Source: Allobosea sp.
GTDB lineage: Bacteria; Pseudomonadota; Alphaproteobacteria; Rhizobiales; Beijerinckiaceae
Reading direction: 5' to 3'
NCBI RefSeq assembly: GCF_017308075.1
Contig: NZ_JAFKFX010000030.1
Span: 328,456-392,455 of the forward strand
Length of the DNA: 64,000 nt
In this document: piece by piece, positions 31,058 through 39,463 of the stretch
How the letters are laid out: each line of letters begins with the position of its first letter
Position numbering within the stretch: position 1 is the stretch's first letter
The notes under the pieces: model-generated
What the model saw: the letters and a program-made list of their open reading frames with translations, nothing else
What the model was told of the DNA's origin: nothing
Databases searched by the model: none
Translations under genes and position numbers: made by a program

Positions 31058-31867
31058 ATGGGCTTGTCGGACACTCTCTTGCGACATGGCCTCGCCATGC
31101 TGGCGGCAGCGGTTCTGCTTGCCTCGCCTGTCCGCTCCGAGACCGGTGAGCCCGGCTGCCGTCCGGAGATGGCGCGAAGCCGCCTGCCGATCAGCCTCGC
31201 CAATCTCGGCAAGGGCGAGGTCCGCCTCACCTTCGTCGGCCACGCCACCTTCCTGATCGAGACGCCGGGTGGGGTGAAGGCGGCGACCGATTACAACGAC
31301 TATGTCCGCCCGACAGCGACGCCCGACATCGCCACGATGAACAAGGCCCATTCGACGCATTATTCGCGAGCGCCGGACCCGGCGATCAAGCGCGTCCTGC
31401 CCGGCTGGGACCAGAGCGGCGCCGGCGCCGCGAAGCATGACGTCACCTTCGGCGACCTGCGCGTGCGCAATGTCCCGACCAATATCCGCACCTATTCCGG
31501 CGGCACCGATTTCGACGGCAATTCGATGTTCGTCTTCGAGATCGGCGAGCTCTGCATCGCCCATCTCGGCCATCTCCACCATCCGCTGGAGCCCGGCCAT
31601 TTGCGCGCGCTCGGCCGGGTCGACATCGTGCTCTTCCCGGTCGACGGCAGCTACACGCTCGACCAGGAAGGCATGCTCGACGTACTGAAATCGCTGCAGG
31701 CGCGGGTGATGATCCCGATGCACTTCTTCGGTGGCGGCACGCTCAACCGCTTCCTCGCTCGCTCGCAGGACCTCTGGCCGGTCGAGCGGCGCGAGCAGTC
31801 GCAGATCGTGTTGTCGAAGGCCTCGCTGCCGGCGAAGCCGACGATCATCGTTCTGCCGGGCTCTTGA
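31058..31867 (+). CDS. Exported UlaG-like MBL-fold protein
   Basis: 269-residue member of the metallo-beta-lactamase fold in the UlaG/metal-dependent hydrolase branch, beginning its fold with VRLTFVGHATFLIETPGG. The N-terminus (MLAAAVLLASPVRS, about residues 13-26) is a likely signal peptide. The usual HxHxDH motif is not in its normal form; the corresponding loop has NKAHSTHYS, while HLGHLHH and the late IPMHFFGGG provide other histidines. It may bind metal differently from canonical members. Its 3' end overlaps the convergent acyltransferase gene by 23 bases. Confidence 0.75.
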   Translation: MGLSDTLLRHGLAMLAAAVLLASPVRSETGEPGCRPEMARSRLPISLANLGKGEVRLTFVGHATFLIETPGGVKAATDYNDYVRPTATPDIATMNKAHSTHYSRAPDPAIKRVLPGWDQSGAGAAKHDVTFGDLRVRNVPTNIRTYSGGTDFDGNSMFVFEIGELCIAHLGHLHHPLEPGHLRALGRVDIVLFPVDGSYTLDQEGMLDVLKSLQARVMIPMHFFGGGTLNRFLARSQDLWPVERREQSQIVLSKASLPAKPTIIVLPGS

Positions 31868-32957
31868 GCGGCAATGCGGAGCGGCCTTCCATTATGGCCG
31901 CCGATCTGTGCGCCGCGGCTTCAGCGCTGCGTCTGCCCGCGAAGCTCAACCTGAACCAGCGCGGGCGCTCGAACAGGAAGCGCAGCATCGTTCCCCCGAC
32001 GAGCCGATGCAGGACCAGCGGCAGCGCGACGCAGAGCAGCGTGAGCAGCAACGATGCCGTACCGACGTCGAACTCCAGATCCGTCCGGATCAGCGCGATG
32101 CGCGTCGCCGCCATCGGAATGAAGAAGGCGAGGTAGATCGGCAGGGAATTGCGGCCGCAATAGGCGATCCAGCCGAGATGCCCGGCGAACAGGGCCGAAA
32201 AGGCGATGACGCCGAGTGCGCCGGCATGGCCGAGCACCAGATCGGCCGCGAACGTCTCATGCAGCGTCTGATAGCCGAAGAGGCCGGCCAGCAAGGCGCT
32301 CGCCGCCGCCCAGACGAGCCAGAGCTTCAGCGCGGCGGTGCGATGCTCGCGAACCCAGTCGGCGAAGCGGAAGATCGCAGGGGTGAACAGCGCCCCGCTC
32401 AGGAAGAAGACGAAATAAGCCGCGAACGCATCGACGAGCAGCCAGCCGGTCGTCACCGGCACGGTCGCGATCGCCGCGGCAACCAGCCAGGTCACCAGGG
32501 GATAGCCGCGCATCGCCTTGGTCACCACGAAGAAGACGGCCAGCAGATAGATGAACCAGAGCAGGCCGAAGGGCTGGATCAGCCCCAGCGCATAGGAGCC
32601 GAACAGAGCAGCCGCATCACCCTCGCCCCAGCTCCGGAATTTGAGCAGGCTATGGATCGCCAGCCAGAGCAGGTAGAGATAGACCAGCGGCACGATCCTC
32701 CGGTCGAGGAATTCCGGCCAGCTCTTCCCGATCAGCCGCGAGGCGAACAATCCCGAGAGCAGGAAGAAGCCCGGCATCCGGAACTGCTTGGCCCAATCGA
32801 TGAAAGGGCCGATCCAGCTCTCACGCTCCAGCGCGATCTGGAGGCCGCCGGCGACATGCATCAGTACGACCAGGATGATGCAGAAGCCCCTGGCCGTATC
32901 GACCCAGTCCAGGCGAGAAGAGGCACGGCCCTCGGCCGATCTCGCGAATTCCGACAT
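31845..32957 (-). CDS. Membrane acyltransferase, family 3
   Basis: 370-residue integral membrane protein of the acyltransferase 3 family (OafA/OpgC type) that O-acylates sugars or other surface molecules. It opens with RLDWVDTARGFCIILVVLMH, containing the family arginine and the histidine of RGxxxxxVxxxH, and has about ten hydrophobic segments, with FFLLSGLFASR and the loop arginine pattern typical of the family. ATG at 32957 is preferred over an in-frame start 30 bases earlier. It is followed by no obvious partner and its stop lies within the convergent UlaG-like gene. Confidence 0.85.
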   Translation of the reverse strand: MSEFARSAEGRASSRLDWVDTARGFCIILVVLMHVAGGLQIALERESWIGPFIDWAKQFRMPGFFLLSGLFASRLIGKSWPEFLDRRIVPLVYLYLLWLAIHSLLKFRSWGEGDAAALFGSYALGLIQPFGLLWFIYLLAVFFVVTKAMRGYPLVTWLVAAAIATVPVTTGWLLVDAFAAYFVFFLSGALFTPAIFRFADWVREHRTAALKLWLVWAAASALLAGLFGYQTLHETFAADLVLGHAGALGVIAFSALFAGHLGWIAYCGRNSLPIYLAFFIPMAATRIALIRTDLEFDVGTASLLLTLLCVALPLVLHRLVGGTMLRFLFERPRWFRLSFAGRRSAEAAAHRSAAIMEGRSALPLKSPAER

Positions 32958-33125
32958 GCTCTGCAAGGCTCCGCTCCGACACGGCACCCTGGCATGCCAA
33001 GTTTAGCGGCCGGTTAGATCGATCCCCGAAACCACGGATGATATCGCAAGGAACCGTCAAGAAAGTCCCCCGGGACGACCGCGGCCGCGATGGCCTCGAA
33101 ACGCCCCGGCGGCTCGCCGCCTGTC

Positions 33126-33866
33126 TCAGCTGTTCACCCCACCATCGATGGTGAGCCCCGCACCGGTGACGAAACGCCCCTCCTCGCTCGCCAGATAGGT
33201 GATGAGGCCGGCGATATCCTCCGGTTTGCCAAAGCGTGGGATCGCCATGCGGGCGCGCTGCTCCTCGGCCTGCTCGCCGGCGGCCGGGTTCATGTCGGTA
33301 TCGGTCGAGCCGGGATGGACGACGTTGACGGTGATGCCGCGCGGCCCGAGATCACGGGCCAGCCCCTTGGTGAAGCCGACCAGCGCCGCCTTGCTCATCG
33401 CATAGAGCGCGATGCCGGGCTCGGTCACGCGCTCGGCGAGGCAGGAGCCGGTGGTGATGATGCGCCCACCCTCTGGCAGATACGCGGCAGCCGCCTGCGA
33501 GGCGATGATCACGGCCCGGACATTGACCGCAAGGATCGCGTCGATCTCCTGCAGGCTCCAGCCGCCGACCTCGCCATAATGCCAGATGCCGGCATTGTTG
33601 ACGAGAATATCGAGGCCGCCGAGTTCATGCGCGGCGCCCTCGACCGCAGCCTTCAGCGCCTCGGCATCGGCATTGTCGGCCTGCAGCGCGATCGCCTTGC
33701 GGCCGAGCGCTCGGATCCGCCCGACCACCGCCTCCGCCTTGTCGCGGGCGCGCTCATAGGTGATCGCGACATCGGCCCCCTCCTGCGCCAGCCGCAGCGC
33801 CGTCGCAGCCCCGATACCGCGGCTGCCGCCGGTCACCAGCGCCTTCTTCCCGGTCATCCTCATCAT
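33126..33866 (-). CDS. Short-chain dehydrogenase/reductase
   Basis: 246-residue NAD(P)-dependent oxidoreductase of the classical SDR type. The cofactor loop TGGSRGIG is near residues 12-19, NNAG near 90, the catalytic serine in TTGSCLAE and the YxxxK pair in YAMSKAAL. The basic residue after the loop and ERARDKAE suggest NADP(H) preference, as in FabG-like members. Tandem ATGs at 33866 and 33863 are both possible. The start is immediately followed upstream by the perfect palindrome shared with the divergent TetR gene, so it is probably its target. Confidence 0.92.
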   Translation of the reverse strand: MMRMTGKKALVTGGSRGIGAATALRLAQEGADVAITYERARDKAEAVVGRIRALGRKAIALQADNADAEALKAAVEGAAHELGGLDILVNNAGIWHYGEVGGWSLQEIDAILAVNVRAVIIASQAAAAYLPEGGRIITTGSCLAERVTEPGIALYAMSKAALVGFTKGLARDLGPRGITVNVVHPGSTDTDMNPAAGEQAEEQRARMAIPRFGKPEDIAGLITYLASEEGRFVTGAGLTIDGGVNS

Positions 33867-33910
33867 CGCATCACCTATTATGTATCGAATGATACATAAT
33901 AGGTGATGCG
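33867..33910. promoter_or_regulatory. Perfect 44-base palindromic operator
   Basis: Two perfect 20-base arms at 33867-33886 and 33891-33910 surround the 4-base centre GAAT. The arm begins CGCATCACCTATTATG and contains TATTAT, a -10-like hexamer, on both strands. It abuts the SDR start codon directly, so the SDR ribosome site AGGTGA is inside the palindrome. The TetR gene starts 56 bases on the other side. It should bind a TetR dimer pair. Confidence 0.8.
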
Positions 33911-33966
33911 CTTGCCGCCTTGCGTCAAGCAGATTATTTACCGACTGCTACAAAAAGGAGTTCGAC

Positions 33967-34578
33967 TTGGCGGAACGCGGCCGACCACGCAGCTTCGACC
34001 GGGGCGAGGCACTGCGCCACGCAATGATGCTGTTCTGGGAGAAAGGCTTCCAGAGCACTTCGATGAGCGAGCTCACCGCCGCGATGGGCATCAACGCGCC
34101 GAGCCTTTACGCCGCTTTCGGCAGCAAGGATGCGCTCTATCGCGAGGCGATGGCGCTTTATGAAGAAGGCGACGGAGTCGAGCTCGGCCGGCAGATCGCC
34201 GACGCCCCGAGCGCGAAAGCGGCGGTCGAGGCCTATCTGATGCGCTCCGCGGCGCTCTTCACGCGTCCCGGCAAACCGGCCGGCTGCATGGTCGTGCTTT
34301 CGGTGATCCATGGCGCCGGCACGAGCCCACAGACCTGCACGGCACTGCGCGATGCGAGAGCCGAGGCCCAGGCGATGATCGAGGCGCGGCTGCGTCGCGC
34401 GGTCGAGGCGAGCGAACTGCCGGCGGCATCCGACCTAGCCGCCATCGCCTCGTTCTACGTCACGGTGCAGCAGGGCATGTCGATCCGGGCGCGCGACGGC
34501 GCGACCCGGCCCGAGCTGGAAGCGATCGCAAGAGCGGCGATGTCGGCCTGGGATGGCCTGACGCAGGCCAGGAGCTGA
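33967..34578 (+). CDS. TetR/AcrR-family regulator
   Basis: 203-residue repressor. The N-terminal helix-turn-helix is FQSTSMSELTAAMGINAPSLYAAFGSK (core SMSELTAAMGINAPSLYAAF, residues about 37-56). The C-terminal domain carries a cysteine-containing segment (PGKPAGCMVVLSV) of the kind seen in TetR regulators of SDR genes. The start is TTG at 33967, with AAAGGAG 7 bases upstream. It is divergent from the SDR gene and shares the perfect palindrome, so it very probably represses both. The inducer is unknown. Confidence 0.9.
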   Translation: MAERGRPRSFDRGEALRHAMMLFWEKGFQSTSMSELTAAMGINAPSLYAAFGSKDALYREAMALYEEGDGVELGRQIADAPSAKAAVEAYLMRSAALFTRPGKPAGCMVVLSVIHGAGTSPQTCTALRDARAEAQAMIEARLRRAVEASELPAASDLAAIASFYVTVQQGMSIRARDGATRPELEAIARAAMSAWDGLTQARS

Positions 34579-34689
34579 AGCGGGCGGGTTCGGCCGGTGC
34601 GCTTAACGCCTTGCTCAGATTGAATCGAAGCTTTTCTGGGCAAGCGCATCGATCTCCGGCACCGTCGCCGGCAGTCGATGGAGCTTTCG

Positions 34690-35010
34690 ATGATCCGCGC
34701 CCTTGCAGTCGCCGTGCTCGCCGTCATGCTCGCTCCGGCCAGCGCCGAAGCTGCCAAGTTCAGGTCCAACGGCAGCCGTTCGCATGAAAGCCAGGCGCGC
34801 CCGGCGAACCGTGACGGCTCCCTCATCGTGACCCCCGGCCTGCGCAGCCGACAGGCCGGCCAGCCTGCCTCGGCCCGACCGCCCTACGCCAGCAGCCCGA
34901 GCCAGGTTGCGGCGAGCGCGACCGTGCCGCTGCGGCTGAGTTCCGCCGAGGAGCCGCGGGTCTGGTGCCGCTCGCAGGTAGTGGTCGGCGGCTTCTGCGT
35001 CCTGAACTGA
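34690..35010 (+). CDS. Small exported protein with C-terminal cysteine pair
   Basis: 106-residue protein with a signal peptide (MIRALAVAVLAVMLAPASAEA, here abbreviated to MIRALAVAVLAVMLAPAS). The mature part is basic and rich in Ser, Arg and Pro with no recognised fold, and ends WCRSQVVVGGFCVLN, so its two cysteines could form a disulfide. ATG at 34690 is preferred over 34678 because GGAG lies 6 bases upstream. It converges with the AraC gene, 6 bases away. Function unknown. Confidence 0.7.
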   Translation: MIRALAVAVLAVMLAPASAEAAKFRSNGSRSHESQARPANRDGSLIVTPGLRSRQAGQPASARPPYASSPSQVAASATVPLRLSSAEEPRVWCRSQVVVGGFCVLN

Positions 35011-35016
35011 CAGCGC

Positions 35017-35892
35017 TCAGGCGGCCGGGTCCGTCGCACCGGCCTGCATCGCCCGCCAGCGCCCCGGCGAAAGCCCGTAGGCCTGCCGGAAACGCCGCGT
35101 CATATGGGACTGATCGGCAAAGCCGCTCGCCGCGGCGGCATCGGCCAGCCCTTGCCCCTGCCGGATCAGCGCCCGCGCCCGCTCCAGCCTGCGCATCACC
35201 AGATAGCGATGCGGGCTGGTGCCGTAGCGGCGGCGGAAATGCCGGGCGAGCGCATAACGGTCGAGCCCCGTGACGGCTTCCAGCCTCTGCGAGTCGACGG
35301 CTTCGTCGAGATTGTCAGCCGGGAAGTCGCGCGCCAGGACGCAGGCCCGCTCGGCCGGTGTCTCCGGCCGGCACAGCGCGCAGGACGGGTCGAGCGCCAG
35401 CAGCGCCTCGGCGAGCTCGCCGATCGCCGCATCGCGCTCCAGCGGTTCCAGCGCATGGTCGAGATCGCCGAGCAGGCCGATCAGCGCCCGCAGCAATCTG
35501 CCATCGCGGCAGACCGCATCGCGGACGAAGGGCGTGCCGCCCGCCCGGCCGGCGAGCGCCCGCATGATCAGCCCCGGCTCGACATAGGCCATGCGGTAGC
35601 GAAAGCCGCCGGCCATGCCGGCCCGCCCGTCATGCAGCTCGTCGGGATGCAAGACGATCAGGTCGCCCGGCGTCGAATCGCGCTTCACCCCGCGATAATC
35701 GAAGCTCTGCACGCCGCTCAGAGTATAGCCGATCGCATAGGTGTCGTGCCGGTGCGGATCATAGGCGTGGTCGTCGAAAAAGGCCTCGATCCGCTCGGGA
35801 CCGGCCTCGTCCGGCGCCGTGCGAATCCAGTCGCCCGCAACGCACGAACGTTCAAGACCAGCCGGCCACCCGCGCCCTATCGTGCCCGTCAT
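35017..35892 (-). CDS. AraC-family transcriptional regulator
   Basis: Regulator of about 291 residues with an AraC-type cupin sensor domain (DDHAYDPHRHDTYAIGYTLSGVQ near residues 38-60) and a C-terminal double helix-turn-helix (about 190-285), whose second HTH ends in GFADQSHMTRRFRQAYGLSPGRWR (core SGFADQSHMTRRFRQAYG). The start is probably ATG at 35892, whose codon overlaps the start codon of the divergent DUF2000 gene by 2 bases; an upstream ATG is possible but runs into that gene. The target could be the adjacent DUF2000 gene. Confidence 0.85.
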   Translation of the reverse strand: MTGTIGRGWPAGLERSCVAGDWIRTAPDEAGPERIEAFFDDHAYDPHRHDTYAIGYTLSGVQSFDYRGVKRDSTPGDLIVLHPDELHDGRAGMAGGFRYRMAYVEPGLIMRALAGRAGGTPFVRDAVCRDGRLLRALIGLLGDLDHALEPLERDAAIGELAEALLALDPSCALCRPETPAERACVLARDFPADNLDEAVDSQRLEAVTGLDRYALARHFRRRYGTSPHRYLVMRRLERARALIRQGQGLADAAAASGFADQSHMTRRFRQAYGLSPGRWRAMQAGATDPAA

Positions 35893-36301
35893 GCGCTTCG
35901 ACACCAAGATTGCCGGCATCGTCCACGCGGAGCTCGCCAGCTGGCAGAAGCTCAACGTCGCCTGCTTCCTCTCGGGCGGGCTCGTCGCCGCCACGCCCGA
36001 ACTCGGCGGGGAAGCCTACCGCGACGGCTCGGGAAAGGTCTACGGCCCGCTGATCCGCCAGCCTGTGCTGGTCTTTGCCGCCTCCTCCACCGATCTGTCC
36101 CGCGTGCTGCACCGCGCCGGCGAGGCGGGCCTGCGCCCCTCGCTCTACACGCGCGAGCTCTTCGCCACCGGCCATGACGAGGCCAACCGCGCCGCGGTCG
36201 AGGAGGTCGCGACCGAGGCGCTCGACCTCGTCGGCCTAGCCCTCCATGGCGAGCGCAAGGCCGTCGACAAGGCGATCAAGGGTCTGAAGCTGCATCCCTA
36301 A
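35891..36301 (+). CDS. DUF2000 domain protein
   Basis: 136-residue small protein of the DUF2000 family: it begins MRFDTKIAGIVHAELASWQK, where family members also have a conserved IVVrxDLxxWQxLNVxAF-type opening, and has YGPLIRQPVLVF, DLSRVLHRA and ELFATGHDEANR. No catalytic motif is established. ATG at 35891 is at the conserved start. It is divergent from an AraC gene whose start codon it overlaps, and is followed by the palindromic repeat at 36339-36430. Confidence 0.8.
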   Translation: MRFDTKIAGIVHAELASWQKLNVACFLSGGLVAATPELGGEAYRDGSGKVYGPLIRQPVLVFAASSTDLSRVLHRAGEAGLRPSLYTRELFATGHDEANRAAVEEVATEALDLVGLALHGERKAVDKAIKGLKLHP

Positions 36302-36338
36302 GGCGGAGGCAAATTCCGGGGTCGCGCGACCTCCCCGC

Positions 36339-36430
36339 GTCATGGTCGGGCTTGTCCCGACCATCCACGTCTTCCTTTGACGCATACAACATTCAAGCCG
36401 TGGATGCTCGCCACAAGGGCGAGCATGACG
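36339..36430. repeat. Palindromic intergenic repeat with three nested hairpins
   Basis: The element between the convergent DUF2000 and aldo-keto reductase genes folds into nested hairpins: outer GTCATG (36339-36344) with CATGAC (36424-36429), local TGGTCGGG/CCCGACCA and GCTCGCC/GGCGAGC, and inner CATCCACG (36362-36369) with CGTGGATG (36399-36406). It resembles the dispersed palindromes that carry ATCCACG-type cores in alphaproteobacteria. Confidence 0.75.
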
Positions 36431-36501
36431 GAAAGGCCGCCCCCACAACCCAGCCCTTCGGGCCACTTCACCCTCAGGGAAAAGGGAAAAGTGGAGCGCC
36501 C

Positions 36502-37512
36502 TCACCTCGTCTGCGCCACCCGCCCCTCCAGCGGATAGGCCGGGTCGGAATAGCCCGGCGTCGAGGGATGGCCGGCCGGCACCAGCGCGTCGATCAAAGC
36601 CTCGTCCTCGGCGCTGAACGCGGCATCGAGGGCCGAGAGATAGCCCTGCCATTGCTCCATGGTGCGCGGCCCGGCGACGGCCGCCGTCAGCAGCTTGTTG
36701 TTGAGCACCCAGAGCACCGCGAACTGCACCGGCGTCATGCCGCGCGCCGCGGCGTGGTCGCGGATCTGCCGGGCGATCACCAGCGATTCCTCGCGCCATT
36801 CTGTCTGCATCAGGCGCCGGTCGGCGCGCCCTGCCCGCGTGCCTTCCGGCGGCGCCTGACCGGGCTCGTATTTCGCCGTCAGCACGCCGCGCGCCAGCGG
36901 CGAATAGCTGGCGACGCCGAGCCCATAATAGCTGCAGGCCGGCAGGTGCTCGACTTCCGGCATGCGGTTCATCGCGTTGTAATAGGGCTGGCTGACCACC
37001 GGCCGGTCGATGCCGAGCTCGTCGCAGAGCCGGCAGATCTCGGCGACGCGCCAGGCGCGGAAATTCGAGACGCCGAAATGGCGGATCTTGCCCTGCCGCA
37101 CGAGATCACCGACGGCTCGTACCGTCTCGGAAAGCGGCGTCTCGTGATCCTCCTTGTGGAGGTAGTAAATGTCGATGAAATCGCTGCCGAGGCGCTTCAG
37201 ACTGGCATCGCAGGCCTGGAGCAGCCATTTGCGCGAGAGCCCGCGCTGGTTCGGCCCCGGCCCCATCGGATTGGCCGCCTTGGTCGCCAGCACCCAGTCA
37301 TGACGCTTGCCGGCAATGGCGCGCCCGACGACCTCCTCCGAACGCCCGTCGGAATAGGCGTCGGCCGTGTCGATGAAGTTGATCCCGGCCGCGGCGGCAT
37401 GGTCGATGATGGCGCGCGACTCCGCTTCCGGCGTCGCCCCTCCGAACATCATCGTGCCCAGGCAGAGCGGCGAGACCTTGAGGCCGGAACGGCCGAGCTG
37501 GCGATAATTCAT
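36502..37512 (-). CDS. Aldo/keto reductase
   Basis: 336-residue NADPH-dependent oxidoreductase of the AKR superfamily (TIM barrel). The catalytic set is recognisable: D in FIDTADAYSDG, Y in the same segment (DAYSDG), K in VLATKAAN and H in YYLHKEDH. The C-terminal cofactor segment has AVAGPRTMEQWQ. ATG at 37512 starts MNYRQLGRSGLKVSPLCLG, matching the family; four residues upstream are unlikely. Substrate unknown. It is divergent from the FliK-like gene. Confidence 0.92.
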   Translation of the reverse strand: MNYRQLGRSGLKVSPLCLGTMMFGGATPEAESRAIIDHAAAAGINFIDTADAYSDGRSEEVVGRAIAGKRHDWVLATKAANPMGPGPNQRGLSRKWLLQACDASLKRLGSDFIDIYYLHKEDHETPLSETVRAVGDLVRQGKIRHFGVSNFRAWRVAEICRLCDELGIDRPVVSQPYYNAMNRMPEVEHLPACSYYGLGVASYSPLARGVLTAKYEPGQAPPEGTRAGRADRRLMQTEWREESLVIARQIRDHAAARGMTPVQFAVLWVLNNKLLTAAVAGPRTMEQWQGYLSALDAAFSAEDEALIDALVPAGHPSTPGYSDPAYPLEGRVAQTR

Positions 37513-37628
37513 GGCGATCTCCATGGGGGACGGGAAACCTGCCCGATACGCCGCGCCCGCACCAGCGCGACCGGCGCAGGGCGACCTTGCGCAAGGAAAT
37601 CCTCAACCTTTCGTGACAGGCTCTGCCC

Positions 37629-39194
37629 ATGCCCGTTCAGCCGACCATCCAGGCGAACCTCGCCACGCTCGCGCAGAGCCAGAACTTCGCGACCTTGCTC
37701 GCGGCGCTGAACAGCGCGGGCCTGAAAGCGGGCAATACGGTCGAGGCCAGGCTGCTGTCGCTCGACGGCCAGGGTAACGCCACCGCGCTCGTCAACGGCG
37801 TCAAGATCGCGCTCCTGCTGGCAGGACCGGAAGCCCGGCACGCGGCTCTTCAGCCCGGCGCCACGCTGCTGCTCCGATTCGGCGAGCCGGCCAAGCCCGG
37901 CGCGCCCTTGCAGGCCGTCCTGATCGGCAGCCGCCCCGCCCCTTCCGGTGAGCCTGCTCTGGCCCCGGGCCAAACCGCCGCACCGGCCCAGACGGCACTT
38001 GCGACGCCGCGCCCCGGAGCTTTCGTCCAGCAGCCAGTGACGACGACCGGCGCCACTCTTGCCATAGCCGCCGCCGCGGCATCGATCTCGGCCCCTATCG
38101 CCGCGACCGCGACCGCTTCAATTGCCTCGCCGCTTCCGGCCCAGCGGGCGAGCGCTGCGATCCCCGCGCCAGGCATCAAGCCCCCGCACGCCCCCGCCTC
38201 ACCGCGCATGATCGCCGGCCCGCTGCTCGGCGCCGCCATCGCCCGGCAGGACAGCCTCGCCCCGCTCTTCGCCAATCTCGGAGCGCTGGCACAGGGCTCG
38301 GTCGCACTGATCCTGCCAAAACCGCTGCTCGCCCTGGTCGACCAGATCCTCGCCCAGCGCCTGCCGGTCGAAGGCAAGCCGCTCACCGCAGACGCCCTGC
38401 GCAACGCCGTCGCGCGCTCCGGCCTCTTCCTCGAAGCCCGGCAGGCGATTGGCGAAGCGCGGCTGCCGCAGGCTGATCTCAAGGCCGGGCTACAGGCCCT
38501 ACGCGACCTGCTGCGGCCGGCCATCCAGGCGCTGCCCGCCCGCGATCTGCGCTCTGCCGAGGGCGAGCCAGCGCCGGCACGTCCCTCAACGCAGACCGGC
38601 CCGAGCGCCGCGGCGCTGCCCGCCGCCGATTCACGCCCCGCCATGCCACGTGCCGGCTTGCTGACGCCGCAGCCGGCACAGGAGCCCAGCCTGACAGCGG
38701 CTGCGCGTCCGGCAGCCATCGCCCAGACCCTGTTCGAACAGGCAGAATCCGGGCTCGACCGGATCACACTAGCCCAATACGCCTCCTTGCCGCCGGAGAC
38801 CGGCCGCAGCGAGCCGCAAGCCCCGCAACGCTGGCTCGTCGAACTTCCCCTCGCCTTGCACAATGGTACCGCGCTGCTGCCGCTCGAGATCGAGCGCGAC
38901 CCGCCGCAACCGGGAGCTGCCACGCCCGAAGCTCCGATCTGGCGCGTTCGCTTCGGGCTCGATGCCGAGCCGCTCGGCGCACTCCAGGGCCTGGTGACCT
39001 TGCAGGGCCGCGCCATCTCCGTCTCCTTCTGGGCGGAACGCGAGGAGACCAGCCGCCTGCTGCGCCAGGCGGGCCCCGATCTCGAGGCCTCGCTGGTCCA
39101 GGCCCGTTTCGACAGTGCCGCGCTGGAAGTGCACACCGGCCAGCCGCGCCCGGCCAAGGCCGCTTCCGGCCAGTTCCTGGACCGCCGCTCATGA
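37629..39194 (+). CDS. FliK-like protein with C-terminal Flg_hook domain
   Basis: 521-residue protein. The first ~65 residues are compact, a long Ala-Pro-rich low-complexity middle (about 95-300) probably is disordered, and the C-terminal part (about 385-505) resembles the FliK hook-length-control domain: WRVRFGLDAEPLGALQGLVTL, SVSFWAEREETSRLLRQA and ASLVQARFDSAALEVHTG. FliK measures hook length and triggers FlhB switching. Here it overlaps a FlhB C-terminal homolog gene in ATGA, far from any other flagellar gene in the window. Start ATG at 37629 has only a weak ribosome site. Confidence 0.75.
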   Translation: MPVQPTIQANLATLAQSQNFATLLAALNSAGLKAGNTVEARLLSLDGQGNATALVNGVKIALLLAGPEARHAALQPGATLLLRFGEPAKPGAPLQAVLIGSRPAPSGEPALAPGQTAAPAQTALATPRPGAFVQQPVTTTGATLAIAAAAASISAPIAATATASIASPLPAQRASAAIPAPGIKPPHAPASPRMIAGPLLGAAIARQDSLAPLFANLGALAQGSVALILPKPLLALVDQILAQRLPVEGKPLTADALRNAVARSGLFLEARQAIGEARLPQADLKAGLQALRDLLRPAIQALPARDLRSAEGEPAPARPSTQTGPSAAALPAADSRPAMPRAGLLTPQPAQEPSLTAAARPAAIAQTLFEQAESGLDRITLAQYASLPPETGRSEPQAPQRWLVELPLALHNGTALLPLEIERDPPQPGAATPEAPIWRVRFGLDAEPLGALQGLVTLQGRAISVSFWAEREETSRLLRQAGPDLEASLVQARFDSAALEVHTGQPRPAKAASGQFLDRRS

Positions 39195-39463
39195 CCGAGC
39201 CACTCGCCCCGCAGGTCGCGGTCGCGCTCGAATATGACGGGCACGGCGCGCCGCGCGTCACCGCCAAAGGCCGGGGCGAAGTCGCCCGGAAGATCGTCGA
39301 AACGGCGCGCGAGCATGAGGTCGCGATCGAGCAGAACGCGCTGCTGGCCGAGGCGCTGTCCGCCGTCGAGCTCGATGACGCCATTCCCGAAGAACTCTAC
39401 CGCGCAACCGCGCAGGTGATCGCCTTCGTGCTGTCGCTGCGGCGCGACTTCAGGCGGACATGA
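39191..39463 (+). CDS. FlhX-like stand-alone FlhB C-terminal domain
   Basis: 90-residue protein matching the cytoplasmic C-terminal half of FlhB/EscU/YscU (FlhB_CC), with no membrane part. It reads APQVAVALEYDGHGAPRVTAKG where FlhB has PTHYAVALKY after its NPTH cleavage site, and has NALLAEALSAVELDDAIPEELYRA with FlhB's typical ending. It begins just at the post-cleavage fragment, so it could replace or supplement that part in export switching. Its start overlaps the FliK-like gene and its stop overlaps the acetyltransferase gene. Confidence 0.85.
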   Translation: MTEPLAPQVAVALEYDGHGAPRVTAKGRGEVARKIVETAREHEVAIEQNALLAEALSAVELDDAIPEELYRATAQVIAFVLSLRRDFRRT

